A stretch of 64,000 nucleotides of DNA from Mantis religiosa. Taxonomy: Eukaryota; Arthropoda; Insecta; Mantodea; Mantidae. The DNA lies in assembly GCA_030765055.1 (NCBI GenBank), contig JAUKNK010000058.1:398501-462500 (forward strand). Reading direction: 5' to 3'. Shown piece by piece: positions 9,725 to 19,819 of the stretch (its first letter is position 1; each line of letters opens with the position of its first letter). Both the position numbers and the translations under genes were made by a program. Under the pieces are notes generated by a model. The model did not search any database and was not told where the DNA came from. It saw nothing but the letters and a program-made list of their open reading frames with translations.

Positions 9725-10620
9725 TATTGTAAAATATGTATTTATATTTTGAGAATAAGCAGACTGGTAGATTTCTTAATCATCTTTCTTTGCAAAAGTT
9801 GTTTTACATTTTTCAGATATTAAGTTTTGCTCCTCCATAGCAGCTTTTTCTGCACCATCTTCTTAACATCTTGCTTTATAGCAGCAGAAATGCCCTTCTG
9901 TAATCTTCCTGTTCTGTCACTTCCTCTGGTTTCCTTTGGTGCATTCCCAGATAAGTGAAACTTTCTAGCCAGGAGAGATAATCAATCTCTTGACACCCTT
10001 GTGATTCCTTGGAAGCTTGCAGTGCATACTGACAATACTCGGACATCACTAGTTCTGACACTGTATTTAATGCTTAACAATCTCCTTCGTATTTGGAGTT
10101 CCTTTCTTCACCACTCTGCGATTAGATGTAACACATATTTTTCATAAGGAATTTATCTTGATCTATTTTATTTAGCATGGAAAAAAGTAAAATCAGCTAC
10201 ATCATAGAGCTTACAACCTTTAATTTTAGGATTTCGTGGAGTGCACTCAAGACTATATGAACATGAAATTGCTGGAGTATGAGCTTTGCTTGATTTTCAT
10301 TTTGATTTCCTTTCCTTGTTTTTGCAATTTCTACTTCCTGTGCATTCTACGAAGGGTACAGTTTCACAATATGAGCTCCCGTCCATTGTGCAGTGTCTCA
10401 AATAAGAATAAAAATGCTGTTTAAGTATAACAAAGTTTTCAGAAATGAATGTGAAATACAAGCGCACAAACTGATTTCGCACTTATTGCCAATGGTGCAG
10501 CAGTGTACAAAGCTTGCAGAAATGATTGAGAATTCTAGAATCACAATAGTGAGATGGCAGTCAATGCCAACATGTGTTTCATAGAATTGAGGTTGCTACA
10601 CGCTGGATCATAAAATCAAA
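9725..10620. other. No gene recognised
   Basis: AT-rich. Several ORFs of about 60 codons overlap on both strands without motifs, so I treat them as chance. Confidence 0.45.
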
Positions 10621-10623
10621 AAA

Positions 10624-10834
10624 TTGCATCCATAGACTTTTGCTTTAACTAAGCCAAGTGCATCTATGGAGTTTTTTGAAAAAACTGCTGATATTCCCTA
10701 TCTTCTACACCGGACATGAATTGAATTTTGCAAAATCTGATTTCACAGAACGATGTAGAAGGTGAATATTATGCCGATACTATATATAACTCAATTTCGT
10801 ACAATTTTGCATCCATCGAGTTTTGAAAAAATTC
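10624..10834 (-). repeat. Repeated motif right of GGQNKN copy 1
   Basis: Three minus-strand variants of the motif at 6,759: CAAAAGTCTATGGATGCAA (10,624-10,642), TTTTTTCAAAAAACTCCATA (within 10,659-10,685) and TTTTTTCAAAACTCGATGGA (within 10,805-10,834). The last is nearly identical to the left-hand copy, giving an inverted-repeat pair 4.1 kb apart that encloses the decayed gene and several later SINE insertions. Confidence 0.4.
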
Positions 10835-10934
10835 TCGTCATATGCTGCCATCTATGCGACAGAGGGAGGCACATGAAGCTGTCTTACACATTATAATAAC
10901 TTCACAATAAAGCTTGCTGTGCATGAACACAGAA

Positions 10935-11500
10935 TAAGAAATGGAAGCAAACTGCACAGATCCGCAAACAGCTTAGAACTGTTCTGGAAAGGATGTTACC
11001 CTTCTGAAATTAACATTTAAAATAACCTTCTATGCTGCCTGAAACTTAAGTAACTGTAAAGTTTTCAAGAAAGTTCTAAAGTCATTCTTAAATACATACT
11101 TATTTTATATGCAATATGGAAGAATCATTTAATATCCCTTTCAGCATTTAAATTTGCAACACATACAGCACATTGAATGTAACTATGACTTGATATTACT
11201 TAATATATCCTGCTACTTGTTTATGCAGTAGATATCGCTTCGGAAACCTGCAACTCATTCACCTGCCTTATGAGGTTAACTTTGATAGACAAATTACGCT
11301 GTGAATACGCTAAACCACGCCATATATGGGATATTGCACCTGCGAAACCTCTTTGGAAGACAAACCAAGAAAGCTATTCCCAATATGCTAAAGGTAGAAT
11401 TACACCATAAATGTGTAACGTGTACAATAATACCAGAGCTTTGCTCATGCTTGGTATACCACGAAAGAACCAACAAACAAAAGCTATCATACCTGTGAAA
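10935..11500 (+). repeat. Dispersed repeat family A, copy 2
   Basis: Diverged match to 1,085-1,510, sharing AGAACTGTTC-like, AGTTTTCAAGAAAG and the end segment with AACCAACAAACAAAAG. No protein is encoded. Confidence 0.45.
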
Positions 11501-11504
11501 ATAC

Positions 11505-12235
11505 AGCAACCGATATCCGCTAATTCTTGCACTTCTATTTCTACAAGTAGAAACTTATTTTATGGTAAATGCTTGATCTTTGTTTGGAATTGAATTCCGC
11601 CCAACATTTCGTACTATATAATTTGTATGGTGATTTACTAGGCCGTGAAATGGTTTAATTGACCTCCGTTATAATTTAGTTGTTATAAAGCATGGTAAAT
11701 TGGTTTGATAAGCCAATTTAAAAACAGGAAAAGAACCTGGAGCAAGAAAAAAATGATATGTTGTAAATATTGGCATAGTTTATGGAATATTGATTAATAA
11801 GAGCTGCCATTCAGAGGTTTAATGTTTCTGATTGAGTGATCTGGCTTCAGTTGTTTCTTTAGCTAAATCTTTGTTTCCAAGGTTGCATAAAGCTTAACTT
11901 GTAGACAACGTATGGTACTTCATTCAGTCCGCATTGCTTCTCTAGTGAGGTTACGTTAATAGTCGTTTGATTAAATATCACTACGATGTATTCACCACCC
12001 AGGGCCATTTAGATTACTCTATGGATGTCAGGTGTATCAACAGGCACAACAATCATAAAGACATTGGAACATTATATTTTATCTTTGGTGCTTGAGCTGG
12101 TATATTAGGAACATCATTAAGTATTTTAATTCGAACAGAATTAGTTACGCAGAATTTCTTGTTTTCTCAGGTCTGATATAAAAGTACCTACTTCTACTTT
12201 TGTTTCGTTGGAATTCATGTTCCTATTTGTGTCTC
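11505..12235. other. No gene recognised
   Basis: AT-rich and without motif-bearing ORFs or a repeat shared within this window. Confidence 0.4.
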
Positions 12236-12445
12236 CAAGTGCATTATCCTACATATTGCATGGTCTACCGTAATCACGGCGTCAGTTTGCTGTTGTACTA
12301 CAGGCTTCTCGATCGCTAACCTTTGCTCCATACACAACTACTCAGGTAATAATATCTTTTAAATACATATTATTTTGACTTCGCTGATAACGACATCTTG
12401 TCTTTCGTGGTTATGGTCTGATGCATGTTCCAAATTTTCCCTTCA
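12236..12445 (+). repeat. Dispersed repeat family B, copy 1
   Basis: Shares GCTCCATACACAACTACTCA and following sequence with 30,400-30,560 (plus) and, inverted, with 59,896-60,000. The third copy also shares the downstream GGTTATGGT..GATGCATG region. Class unknown. Confidence 0.4.
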
Positions 12446-12449
12446 AGTG

Positions 12450-13200
12450 TTAGTCCATTTTGTTGAACTGCTATAAGCTCAAAATACGGAAGGGACGAAA
12501 ACAAGATTTTCAGAACATAGCGATCACGGAGAAACCACTAGGAACTCCAGCTTATATATTTAACTCTTACCTGGGTGTATATTTGTGTTGGTTTGTAAGA
12601 GATTCAACAATACAGTTGTGATTTGAGCATAATATACCAGGAGATGTTCATCCCCAAACATATATATTATAATACTTGTGGTTTATATGGGAAGAGTTGA
12701 GACAACTTCATCTATGGTTGTATGAAATCGGTATTGCTTCTGCTAGAAGCAGCAAGGCTTCACATAAGTGGCATTAACTCTTAACCCTGCAGTGGTCGCG
12801 CGGGATATTGTTTCATTCTTGGTCGCGTGGAGTCTCACAGATGCCAACAGCATTCTTGCATTAACAATGTATATTTTGTTAAATTTGTTTAGATGTATAA
12901 TTGTAAAAGTACTAATTCGGTAAATTGAAACAGATGTACACATTATGAACAATGTAATATATTTCATTTTTCTGTGTTTTAAGTATAAATATATTCCAGA
13001 ATTCTGTTGGCTACTACATTATATAAATTTAAATCTCATTCATCAGAAAGGTGAAAAACCATTATCACACACTTTTTAGAAAATAATATTATAGTCCTTA
13101 TATGGAAGCATTCTTATTTAATGCAATGTACAGTTTATAACAGACATATCATATTTACTCAGCACTACAATTAACAGTCAGCGCATACTTGCTGTGCATG
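12450..13200. other. No gene recognised
   Basis: AT-rich non-coding sequence. No motifs were seen before the cysteine-rich segment that starts at 13,205. Confidence 0.4.
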
Positions 13201-13204
13201 TTCT

Positions 13205-13345
13205 AAACAAAGAAATTTCTTGCAGCTGCGGCATCTGTACTTTGTATATCAGTTTTTTGAATGACCACATTCACCGCATCTCTGTCTTTTTGCGCCTCGG
13301 TCCTCTTGTGTGGGTTCCGTTTTTCTTCTACCTCTTCTTTTGATT
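13205..13345 (-). pseudogene. Cysteine-rich C-terminus, piggyBac-transposase-like
   Basis: One minus-strand frame reads KRQRCGECGHSKN, a stop, YTKYRCRSCKKFLCLEHAQQ, then VCADC and a terminal stop. The CxxC..CxxC..LCxxxH..CxxC arrangement at the very C-terminus is typical of the zinc-binding domain of piggyBac-family transposases and their domesticated relatives. The catalytic part is absent nearby and there is an internal stop, so this is a fragment. An acceptor-like TTAATTATGCAG lies just upstream, so a last exon is a weaker alternative. Confidence 0.5.
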
Positions 13346-13464
13346 CTGTGCAGCTCTGCATAATTAACATATTTTACCAATTATTAATTTATAGATGAGT
13401 TGTATTTACAGTTAAATCTCAATAGGTTTTTCATTAAGTAGCCTTATTTGCAAATTTGAAATTA

Positions 13465-13545
13465 GCACCTAATGCGTTTTGAACCGATCTACTGAACATA
13501 ATATGTTTTGAACCATTTAGTCAATAAGCTTATATAGGGGAAATC
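13465..13545 (+). repeat. Motif repeats left of GGQNKN copy 2
   Basis: GCACCTAATGCGTTTTGAAC (13,465) and ATAATATGTTTTGAACCATT (13,498) are close variants of each other. ATATAGGGGAAATC lies at 13,532. The same motif set recurs beyond the gene at 15,871-16,081. Together they bracket the decayed gene. Confidence 0.4.
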
Positions 13546-13795
13546 AAACAGGGCTTTTCAAATTAATTTTGCTTTATAGTTTACATTCAATTAATATTTT
13601 TAAATAATTGTGAGCATCATACGTACACTTTTGAGTAAGCAGAACAAAATTAGTGTCAATGACACTGATGACATTTATCACGGGTAAACATATTAGGTCT
13701 TAATGAGAAATTACATTTTCAGATTACAATTATGCTGTTCAAAGGAATTAAGAATAAAAAATAATTGAATTTTATGGTACAATTACCTCAATATA

Positions 13796-15335
13796 TCACA
13801 GTCTTGCAAGTTCTGTCTCTTCAGGCAAACAGTCACAGTGTTCAAGATGACAACATTCAGGTAGTGCATTGAAATTGAGAACTAACTTATACATCTGCAA
13901 ACTCGGTATTTCTCTCCAGTTATCACCAAATTTTGCTTTTAGAAAATTGTCCGCATCTGTTTTCTTTGCATTTGTTAAAGCTCTCAATTTATCAACTATA
14001 GGAGGTTCAAACAGTTGTTTCATGTTTGTTCCTCATCGCAGTATTGTTGTGAAACTTTTGATGGATCGTCACACCTATACGTTGGCTCCATCTTTACTTT
14101 GACGAGGGGCTTCCCGTTTACAATACATTTCCTAAAAGTTTAACCTCTTCATAACGTTTATTCCATCCAATTTTCTGAATTGTTTTCCAAACATTTTGTA
14201 ATCTCTGATAGCCCAATTTTTCCATAGTGATCTTACTTTTCCCGTAAATTTATCAACTTCATTATATTCTTCAGGAGTGAGAATATTGCAGCATATTCTG
14301 AGGGCCTTCTCTACAACTCCAAACAAGTGATCTGTGGGTAAATAAGAATGCCCCCTAACAGTAAATATTGCTGTAATGTTTCTGAGATTTACAGGAGCCT
14401 TCTTTTGGAGCCAATTAACCAATGCATGAATTACGTGCATATTTTTATTTTGGCCTCCACAGTCATCAGCGAAAAGTTAATAGTGATCGAATCCTCAAAA
14501 TGAGCTTCCTCCAGATAAGGAAGTACACTTGATGCCACCTCCTTTGCTCCTCTGCCACCTTTAGTCTCATTCCATGTACAGAATGTAGCATTCTTATTGC
14601 TGATGTCAGTGACACATAGCGCATAAAAAAATATTTTGTGGCAGTAGTATGCTTTGCAAATTGATAACTGTAGATGGGGCTGCACCTGTTGCAAATCGAA
14701 GCAGAAACTTCTTGTATCAGCAGAACATTCCCTCATAAGTTATTGGAACGATATTGGTATGCTTCCAGATCAGCCTGTATGTGTTTCTTTCTTTGAATAT
14801 CTGCTGCATTTTGAATTTGAAATGTCATGCAAGCACAGGAGCTACACGCGTAAGTGGCAGGTGACTCAAAGCCGATGTTAAATTTTGTGCGGAAAATATT
14901 CTGGAAAAACCACTTTTTTACCTTAAGTTGGGCAGGAGCACTCACGCTGTACATCTTGAATACTTTATTTATGCTTAACTAAGCTGATATATATAACCTT
15001 GGACTTTTGCTTCTGTTGTAATGGCTCTCTCCTGCTTATAATTTTGCTGTAAACTCACATACACTTCTCTTTTTTGCAGTAAACAGAGCCCTTTTTCTAT
15101 AACCTCCTCTCCTCTCTTTAATGCCCCGGCCATCCTTTACAGCCTTGGCTGTGCTATTTAGTCTGGTTTGGCTTGTCCCAAATAAATGCTGAAGAAACTT
15201 TGAACATACTGGTTGTGTTTTGTTACTGTTTTCACTTGAAAGGAGATAACAACCAAAGTAAGGAAAACTACTCCAGTTGTTATAAGATGTTAAATAAGCA
15301 ACATCATACACATTTGAAGCTGAATAGTGCAAGGA
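13796..15335 (-). pseudogene. GGQNKN-type (DUF7869-like) gene, copy 2, broken
   Basis: Minus-strand pieces in three frames follow one protein from about 15,335 down to 13,796. They are: VCSKFLQHLFGTSQTRL then KDGRG..RGG (helix-turn-helix-like start), LSINKVFKMY, VKKWFFQNIFRTKFNIGF followed by YACSSCACM, SFCFDLQQVQPHLQL, TFCTWNETKGGRGAKEV, a block that shifts frame near 14,470 where FADDCGGQNKN becomes readable, VRGHSYLPTDHLFG, and FLKAKFGDNWREIP. Conserved Asp residues in FADDC and PTDHLFG could be catalytic if this is a DDE/RNase-H-like enzyme, but that is inference. Multiple frameshifts and stops mean no product. Confidence 0.65.
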
Positions 15336-15870
15336 TTGTGGTATGTTGTAGGTTTTGCGATAAACTGTACTATGACTATTGCAAAGCGCTGCATGGTTTG
15401 TTGCTTAGCCGTTTGAAGAAGTATCAAGTACCTAACGAGGTTCAAAGTGTTGCAGATCGGGATCCAGTTTGTGTGTCTATAAAATTTAGCATATTATGCT
15501 TATGAAATGTACGCAACAGTAAGCATATTATGCATTTTACTATGCAATGCCTTGATAATTAGTTCCCTACCAAAGAAAGCACGCTAAGGTTATAATTGAA
15601 ACTATAATGCTATAATGTTGTAAGTCATAAAATAATAGAAACGAAACTCACTTAGTCTCCACTTTATGCGAACGTTTCGTTTTTACATTCTTGATTCACT
15701 TTCTGCTTTCTTAGGAACGTTCTCCTTTAGGTTCACCTCCCTCCATGATGATCACAATGAACTGACATACCACTCCTACGCTTATGGATACGTCAGCATA
15801 ACAATTGGCGGAAATTATCAGCAGAGAGGCACAAGTTGAATGCAGGCTGTACAACTTAAGTAGATGGAAG

Positions 15871-16081
15871 TTGCACAAAATACATTCTGAACCGATCATT
15901 CCCGTGTACCTAATAGGATTTGATCCGATGTACCTATTTCAACATTGAAATAATAAGGGATATAATTCAAAATGCACCAATCTGAGTTCATAGCCTTAAA
16001 GAGCACATGAAATATAGGGGAAATCGTGTCAAACTGTATTTTGAAAAAGAGTGCACCTAATATGTATTGAAACGATGCTCC
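15871..16081 (+). repeat. Motif repeats right of GGQNKN copy 2
   Basis: TACCTAATAGGATTTGATCC (15,906) and GCACCTAATATGTATTGAAA (16,053), plus a weaker TACATTCTGAACCGATCA (15,881), match the motif at 13,465 in the same orientation. ATATAGGGGAAATC recurs at about 16,012. All are direct, not inverted, which is unusual for DNA-transposon ends. Confidence 0.4.
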
Positions 16082-16172
16082 TCATATGTATTCCTCAGTC
16101 ATAATAAATTTTAAATAAGGTTTTACAGGAATGTGGCTCCATACACCATAAATATGTATTGCCCTGTTTTTT

Positions 16173-16381
16173 GAGCATAGATAGTAACATGTCTGCCTCA
16201 CATTTAACAGGTCCTGAGTTCAAATATCGGTCTTGGTTAGTGAGTAACCTGAATAAGGTTTTTTACCAGTGTTTTTGCTCATCCTGAAAGATGAAAAGTA
16301 ACTAAGCTCTACGGACCCAGGGCTCATTTGAGCATCATTTCACTTGCTTTATTCATCTTCCGAAATGACCTTACATTAGAG
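16173..16381 (+). repeat. tRNA-derived SINE, family S3, copy 1
   Basis: The tRNA-like head GATAGTAACATGTCTGCCTC with a B-box-like GAGTTCAAATATCGG is followed by a body containing GAGTAACCTGAATAAGGTTT and CGGACCCAGGGCTCATTTGA. The same order is found inverted at 59,040-59,243. Confidence 0.75.
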
Positions 16382-16599
16382 AATGCTAAAATGAAAAAAG
16401 TAGGCATAGAATCTTTTGTAAGAAAAATGCTTAATGAATTACCCCAGCAGATAATTGCATATTGCAACAGGAAGCAAAAATAAGCAAAATTTATTGTAAA
16501 ATTATAAAATAGAAGTATTTAGAAACAGTAGAGCTTCATCAATAACACCTTTTTTAAACCAGTGAAACTATAAAAACACTCTAGCTCCATTTACATTTA

Positions 16600-16645
16600 A
16601 AATTAGGACATGTTTCGAGGAACACGTCCTCATCATCAGCTGATG
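16600..16645 (-). ncRNA. Hammerhead-like motif in PLE C tail
   Basis: On the minus strand: CTGATGA (16,633-16,639), one extra T, helix II GAGGA/TCCTC, GAAAC, the ACATGT palindrome and C. It is the closest of the set to the canonical CUGAUGA..GAAAC. Helix I has a mismatch at its third pair. Confidence 0.6.
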
Positions 16646-17397
16646 TTTGACTGGTTCTGCAGGTTACTGCCTCCCTCTCCTGGCGCTGTTCAACGAGCTG
16701 AATGACGTTGTCCACTAATAGTATCTCAAAGTTCATATTTCTCCTTATTCTTATAAATGCATATATTTTCCCAAACTGTTTATTCCCAATACTCTTTTGC
16801 CGGTACCAAAACTTTGATGTCTTTGGAAATATGATTTTTTTGACCAAAAGTAATGGCCTATGGCTGATTTATCTGTCTGTATTTTATGTATCTTATGTGT
16901 TCTTTCATCCTTGTTTCTAAGTATCTTTTGGTTTTTCCAGTATATATTTCCTGGCAGTCCTCACTATAAATTACTGATAATTTGTTGGGTAGACTTGTGT
17001 TTTTGAGCGGGTGATTTAGTATGTTTCTCATGCTGTATTTATGTGGCACTAGTTGTATATAAAAATGATGGTGAATGCTTTTAAATTTATTAAAAGCCTT
17101 AGGATGAAATGTAAATTTGCAATATATTTTCTTTAAGTCATCAGCTTTTAACGTACTAATGTCTTCTATTGTTTTCCCTCTTTTATGTTTATTTATCATT
17201 TTAGTAATCAATTTTGGATCAAAGCCATTCACATTTGCAACATCTTTTATGTGATCTACTTCCTTGTTATATCCTTCCACACTCAATGGAATGTTCACTA
17301 ACCTATTGATTAAACTGCAATAATGCATAATGGTGTTCTTTGGGTTGGAGTAAATATTTTTAATGTAGTTATCCACATGTGTTGATTTTCTATATAG
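16600..17397 (-). mobile_element. Penelope-like element C, truncated by the Gypsy LTR
   Basis: The minus-strand frame opens with YRKSTHVDNYIKN at the very edge of the LTR, then has INRLVNIPLSVEGYNKE (linker), FTFHPKAFNKF and a degraded GIY-YIG core (SVIYSEDCQEIYTGKTKRYL, then TRMKEHIRYIK). A frameshift near 16,850 leads to the tail frame with IRRNMNFEI. GIY has become VIY and YIG has become YTG, so the nuclease is inactive. The RT part was cut off where the Gypsy element begins at 17,398. Confidence 0.85.
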
Positions 17398-17762
17398 TGT
17401 TACGTAAGCGGCAGCCTACGATGCCGATCAATAAACGACGGCCGGCGGAGGGAGGGGAGACTTCGTTAACCCCTCCTCCTACCGCTCCAAGGAGCGCGAG
17501 CTTCGAGAATGTTTTCTCCCTCCATAAAAGGAGTCTCGGGAAACTTCGGGCCGCGATCAATACCGGAGGCGACAGTCAGTTGAGTTGAGTGTGTTGTGGC
17601 GTGCGGTGCCTAAGGAGCGCCGAGCGTACGTGTAAAGACGAACTGGCAAAATTGTAATTGTGTACATTAAATTGTAATTGTGATATTGGAATAAGGTGGA
17701 AATAAAGAACATTTTGAGTGGTGTAATTGAACTTTTTAATTTTACGAACCCACAAAGTCTCA
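17398..17762 (+). repeat. 5' LTR of Gypsy-type element
   Basis: Begins TGTTACG directly at the break in PLE C. It is much GC-richer than its surroundings, with a TATA-like CATAAAAGG near 17,523 and an AATAAA signal near 17,700. The right edge is inferred from a CA just before the primer-binding-site-like sequence at 17,765. No 3' LTR exists in the window, so the end could be off by up to 10 bp. Confidence 0.75.
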
Positions 17763-17764
17763 AC

Positions 17765-17782
17765 TGGCGCCAGGAGTGGGAT
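17765..17782 (+). promoter_or_regulatory. Primer binding site, Gypsy element
   Basis: TGGCGCCAGGAGTGGGAT lies 2 nt after the inferred LTR end. TGGCGCC is the usual tRNA-3'-end complement opening of Gypsy primer sites. I do not assign the tRNA. Confidence 0.6.
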
Positions 17783-17789
17783 AACGGCC

Positions 17790-18649
17790 ATGGAATCGGC
17801 ACTGGAAAAGATTTTACACAAAATGAAAGAAATAAAGACGGCCAACGATAACATCGCCGAGAAGATGGAAGAAATGAAGGCGGAACTAACAGCAAAGACG
17901 GAAGCCACAAACAGCAGCCTGACCGCGAAGATGGAAGCCACAAACAGCAGCCTGACCGCGAAGATAACCGAATTGACCAAGGAGATGAAAGCGGCAAACG
18001 AGGCCCTTGCCGTGAAGTTCAAAGAGCAGCTGATTGGCGTGAGAGGTGACGTCACAGAACTCCGAAGCGGATGGGCCAAGTGGACGAGCGCGTCGAAGAT
18101 TTGGCAAGCCGCGTTAACGAGCTGGAGGGAAAGGCTGACAGCAACGCAAAGTCCCTGAACACCATGGCGGAGGACGTCGTCGGCAGGAGGTTAAAGGATC
18201 TGAAGGTTGACGCACCGGGACGCGACACAACATCCGCGCGCGTCAAACCTCCGAAATATGACGGCGCGTCAACGTTTGAGCTCTTCCGCCGCCAATTCGA
18301 CGCAGAGGCCAAGCACAACAAATGGTCACCAGAGGAGGAGGCCACACAGTTAATAGCCAGCCTCCAGGGACGGGCCGCGGAAGTTCTAAATGCGGTACAA
18401 ACAACGGTGGCGTCCAAGGACATCTGGGAGGCCCTGGAGAATCGTTTTGGAAACCACCGCTTAGCCGCAGCGTACTGCAGCCAGCTAAAGGCAAGGTCGC
18501 AGCAGCCAGGGGAGACGCTGCAGGAGTTCGCCCTGGCAGTAGAGCAACTGGCTAGCAAGGCCCTAGTTGACCTCCCACCAGAATTCGTATCCCGGGAAGC
18601 TCCACATTCGTTGAAGGGGTACGGGACACGGAGATTCGTCAGCACCTAA
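17790..18649 (+). pseudogene. Gypsy Gag, frameshifted
   Basis: The ATG at 17,790 begins a coiled-coil-rich N-terminus with a short repeated unit (TAKTEATNSS / TAKMEATNSS). Near 18,060 the frame shifts and a capsid-like part continues: PPKYDGASTFELFRRQFDAE, then WSPEEEATQLIASLQGRAAE, ENRFGN and GETLQEFALAVEQLA. This is the usual retrotransposon capsid pattern. A second copy of the capsid segment lies at 58,195-58,453. The frame closes near 18,647 before the zinc knuckle, so the copy is not functional. Confidence 0.8.
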
Positions 18650-18739
18650 TGCTCGGCGATTATAAAACAATCTACGAGGCGCTAACGGCTGCATTAAGGA
18701 TGGGGGCGGCCAAGTTAACAGCTATCCCGTCGTGGAGAA

Positions 18740-19544
18740 CCAGGTGTGTGCGCTACGCCGGGGACAGAAGATCAGCCGAGAGACGCCGACGAACACCTAG
18801 TGGCCTGTGATGGGGGTGTGGACAGCCCGGGCACCTGCAGAGAGACTGCCCACACCAGGAAGAGTAGCCGGAAAACGAGTAAGGGCCGTCGTGGAGAGGG
18901 GCACGTCGGCGCCATCACCACCATCCCCTCGAGTGACACTGCGCGCCATCAGCCGGCGGATGGATGACAGCCTCATCGCGGACGGCTGGGTAAGAGGAAA
19001 GCCGTGCCGCGTGCTGGTCGACACCGGGGCGGCCGTGACCATCATCAGACCTGACGTGGCGAAGGGTTTGCCGACGAGGAAGCCGAGCCGACCATACCAG
19101 CCGACCATACTCCGTCAACCCGAAGAGCGCCTTGGAATCTGCAGGGTCGTCTTGAACGTAGACGTGGTTGTCCCCGCAAGGTGGTGGTGACGGCGCGACT
19201 GGAAGGCCAGAGAATCAGCAACATGATGCTGGACCAGAAGACGACGGTAAGCGGACTGTGTGTAGTCGGGGCATTGCTGCCGTGCCGAGAGGAGGTGCCA
19301 GTGAGACTGCTAAATCCAGCGGACAACGATCATGACGTCCAGGCCGGGACGGAGTTGGGAGCGTGCGAGCCCGTGGTGAGCGTAACAGCAATCGACAAGA
19401 CACAGGAGCCGGTGCCGACGCAACACCTGGGGCCCCGGCTAGAAGGCTTACTGGAGAGGGTGGCCGACCACCTGACCGCAGAACAACTGGAGAAAGTTCG
19501 ACAACTGCTGAGGCGGTACCAGCGCGTCTTCAGCCAAGGCGATA
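18740..19544 (+). pseudogene. Gypsy zinc knuckle, protease and start of RT region
   Basis: The region at 18,800-18,850 still hints at a CCHC knuckle. The next frame contains PCRVLVDTGAAVTIIRPDVA, a retroviral-type aspartic protease with an intact D-T-G. After another shift near 19,185 comes the protease-RT linker ending QLLRRYQRVFSQGD, where the R1-like LINE begins. At least two frameshifts are present. Confidence 0.8.
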
Positions 19545-19545
19545 A

Positions 19546-19580
<35 letters not shown>

Positions 19581-19581
19581 A
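19545..19581 (-). repeat. (TTTA)n LINE tail microsatellite
   Basis: About nine AATA/ATAA units on the plus strand form the 3' tail of the minus-strand LINE, starting directly at the 9-bp target duplication. Confidence 0.85.
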
Positions 19582-19593
19582 ATTTGAATATTC

Positions 19594-19625
19594 TACCCCG
19601 GCACCTAGACAACTATACCGGGGCA
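19594..19625 (-). other. 3'-UTR hairpin of R1-like LINE
   Basis: On the minus strand TGCCCCGG and CCGGGGTA form an 8-bp stem (one wobble) around a 16-nt loop, just ahead of the (TTTA)n tail. The same position in the related truncated copy (28,849-28,877) holds GTCCTGG/CCAGGGC, so pairing is kept while bases differ. LINE RTs often recognise 3' stem-loops; here that is inference. Confidence 0.65.
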
Positions 19626-19819
19626 TATATCCAAATTTTCTCTTTATTTTTCCATAAAGTCCTTACAAATGTTATAATTATACAAATCCCTCAGAAAACT
19701 ACTCTACTAAAATAAAATGAAATAAAATAACAGAAATAAACACAAAAAAAGCAAAAAACAAAAGAAAACAACTATAAAAATTACAAAATCCTTATTTCCT
19801 AAATCTACATCTAAATCTA

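Noticed and set aside
10236..10584. Overlapping short ORFs on both strands
   Set aside because: No motif or homologous copy; consistent with chance.
17557..18107. Minus-strand ORFs over the Gypsy LTR and gag
   Set aside because: Low-complexity mirror frames of a repetitive GC-rich gag; no motifs.
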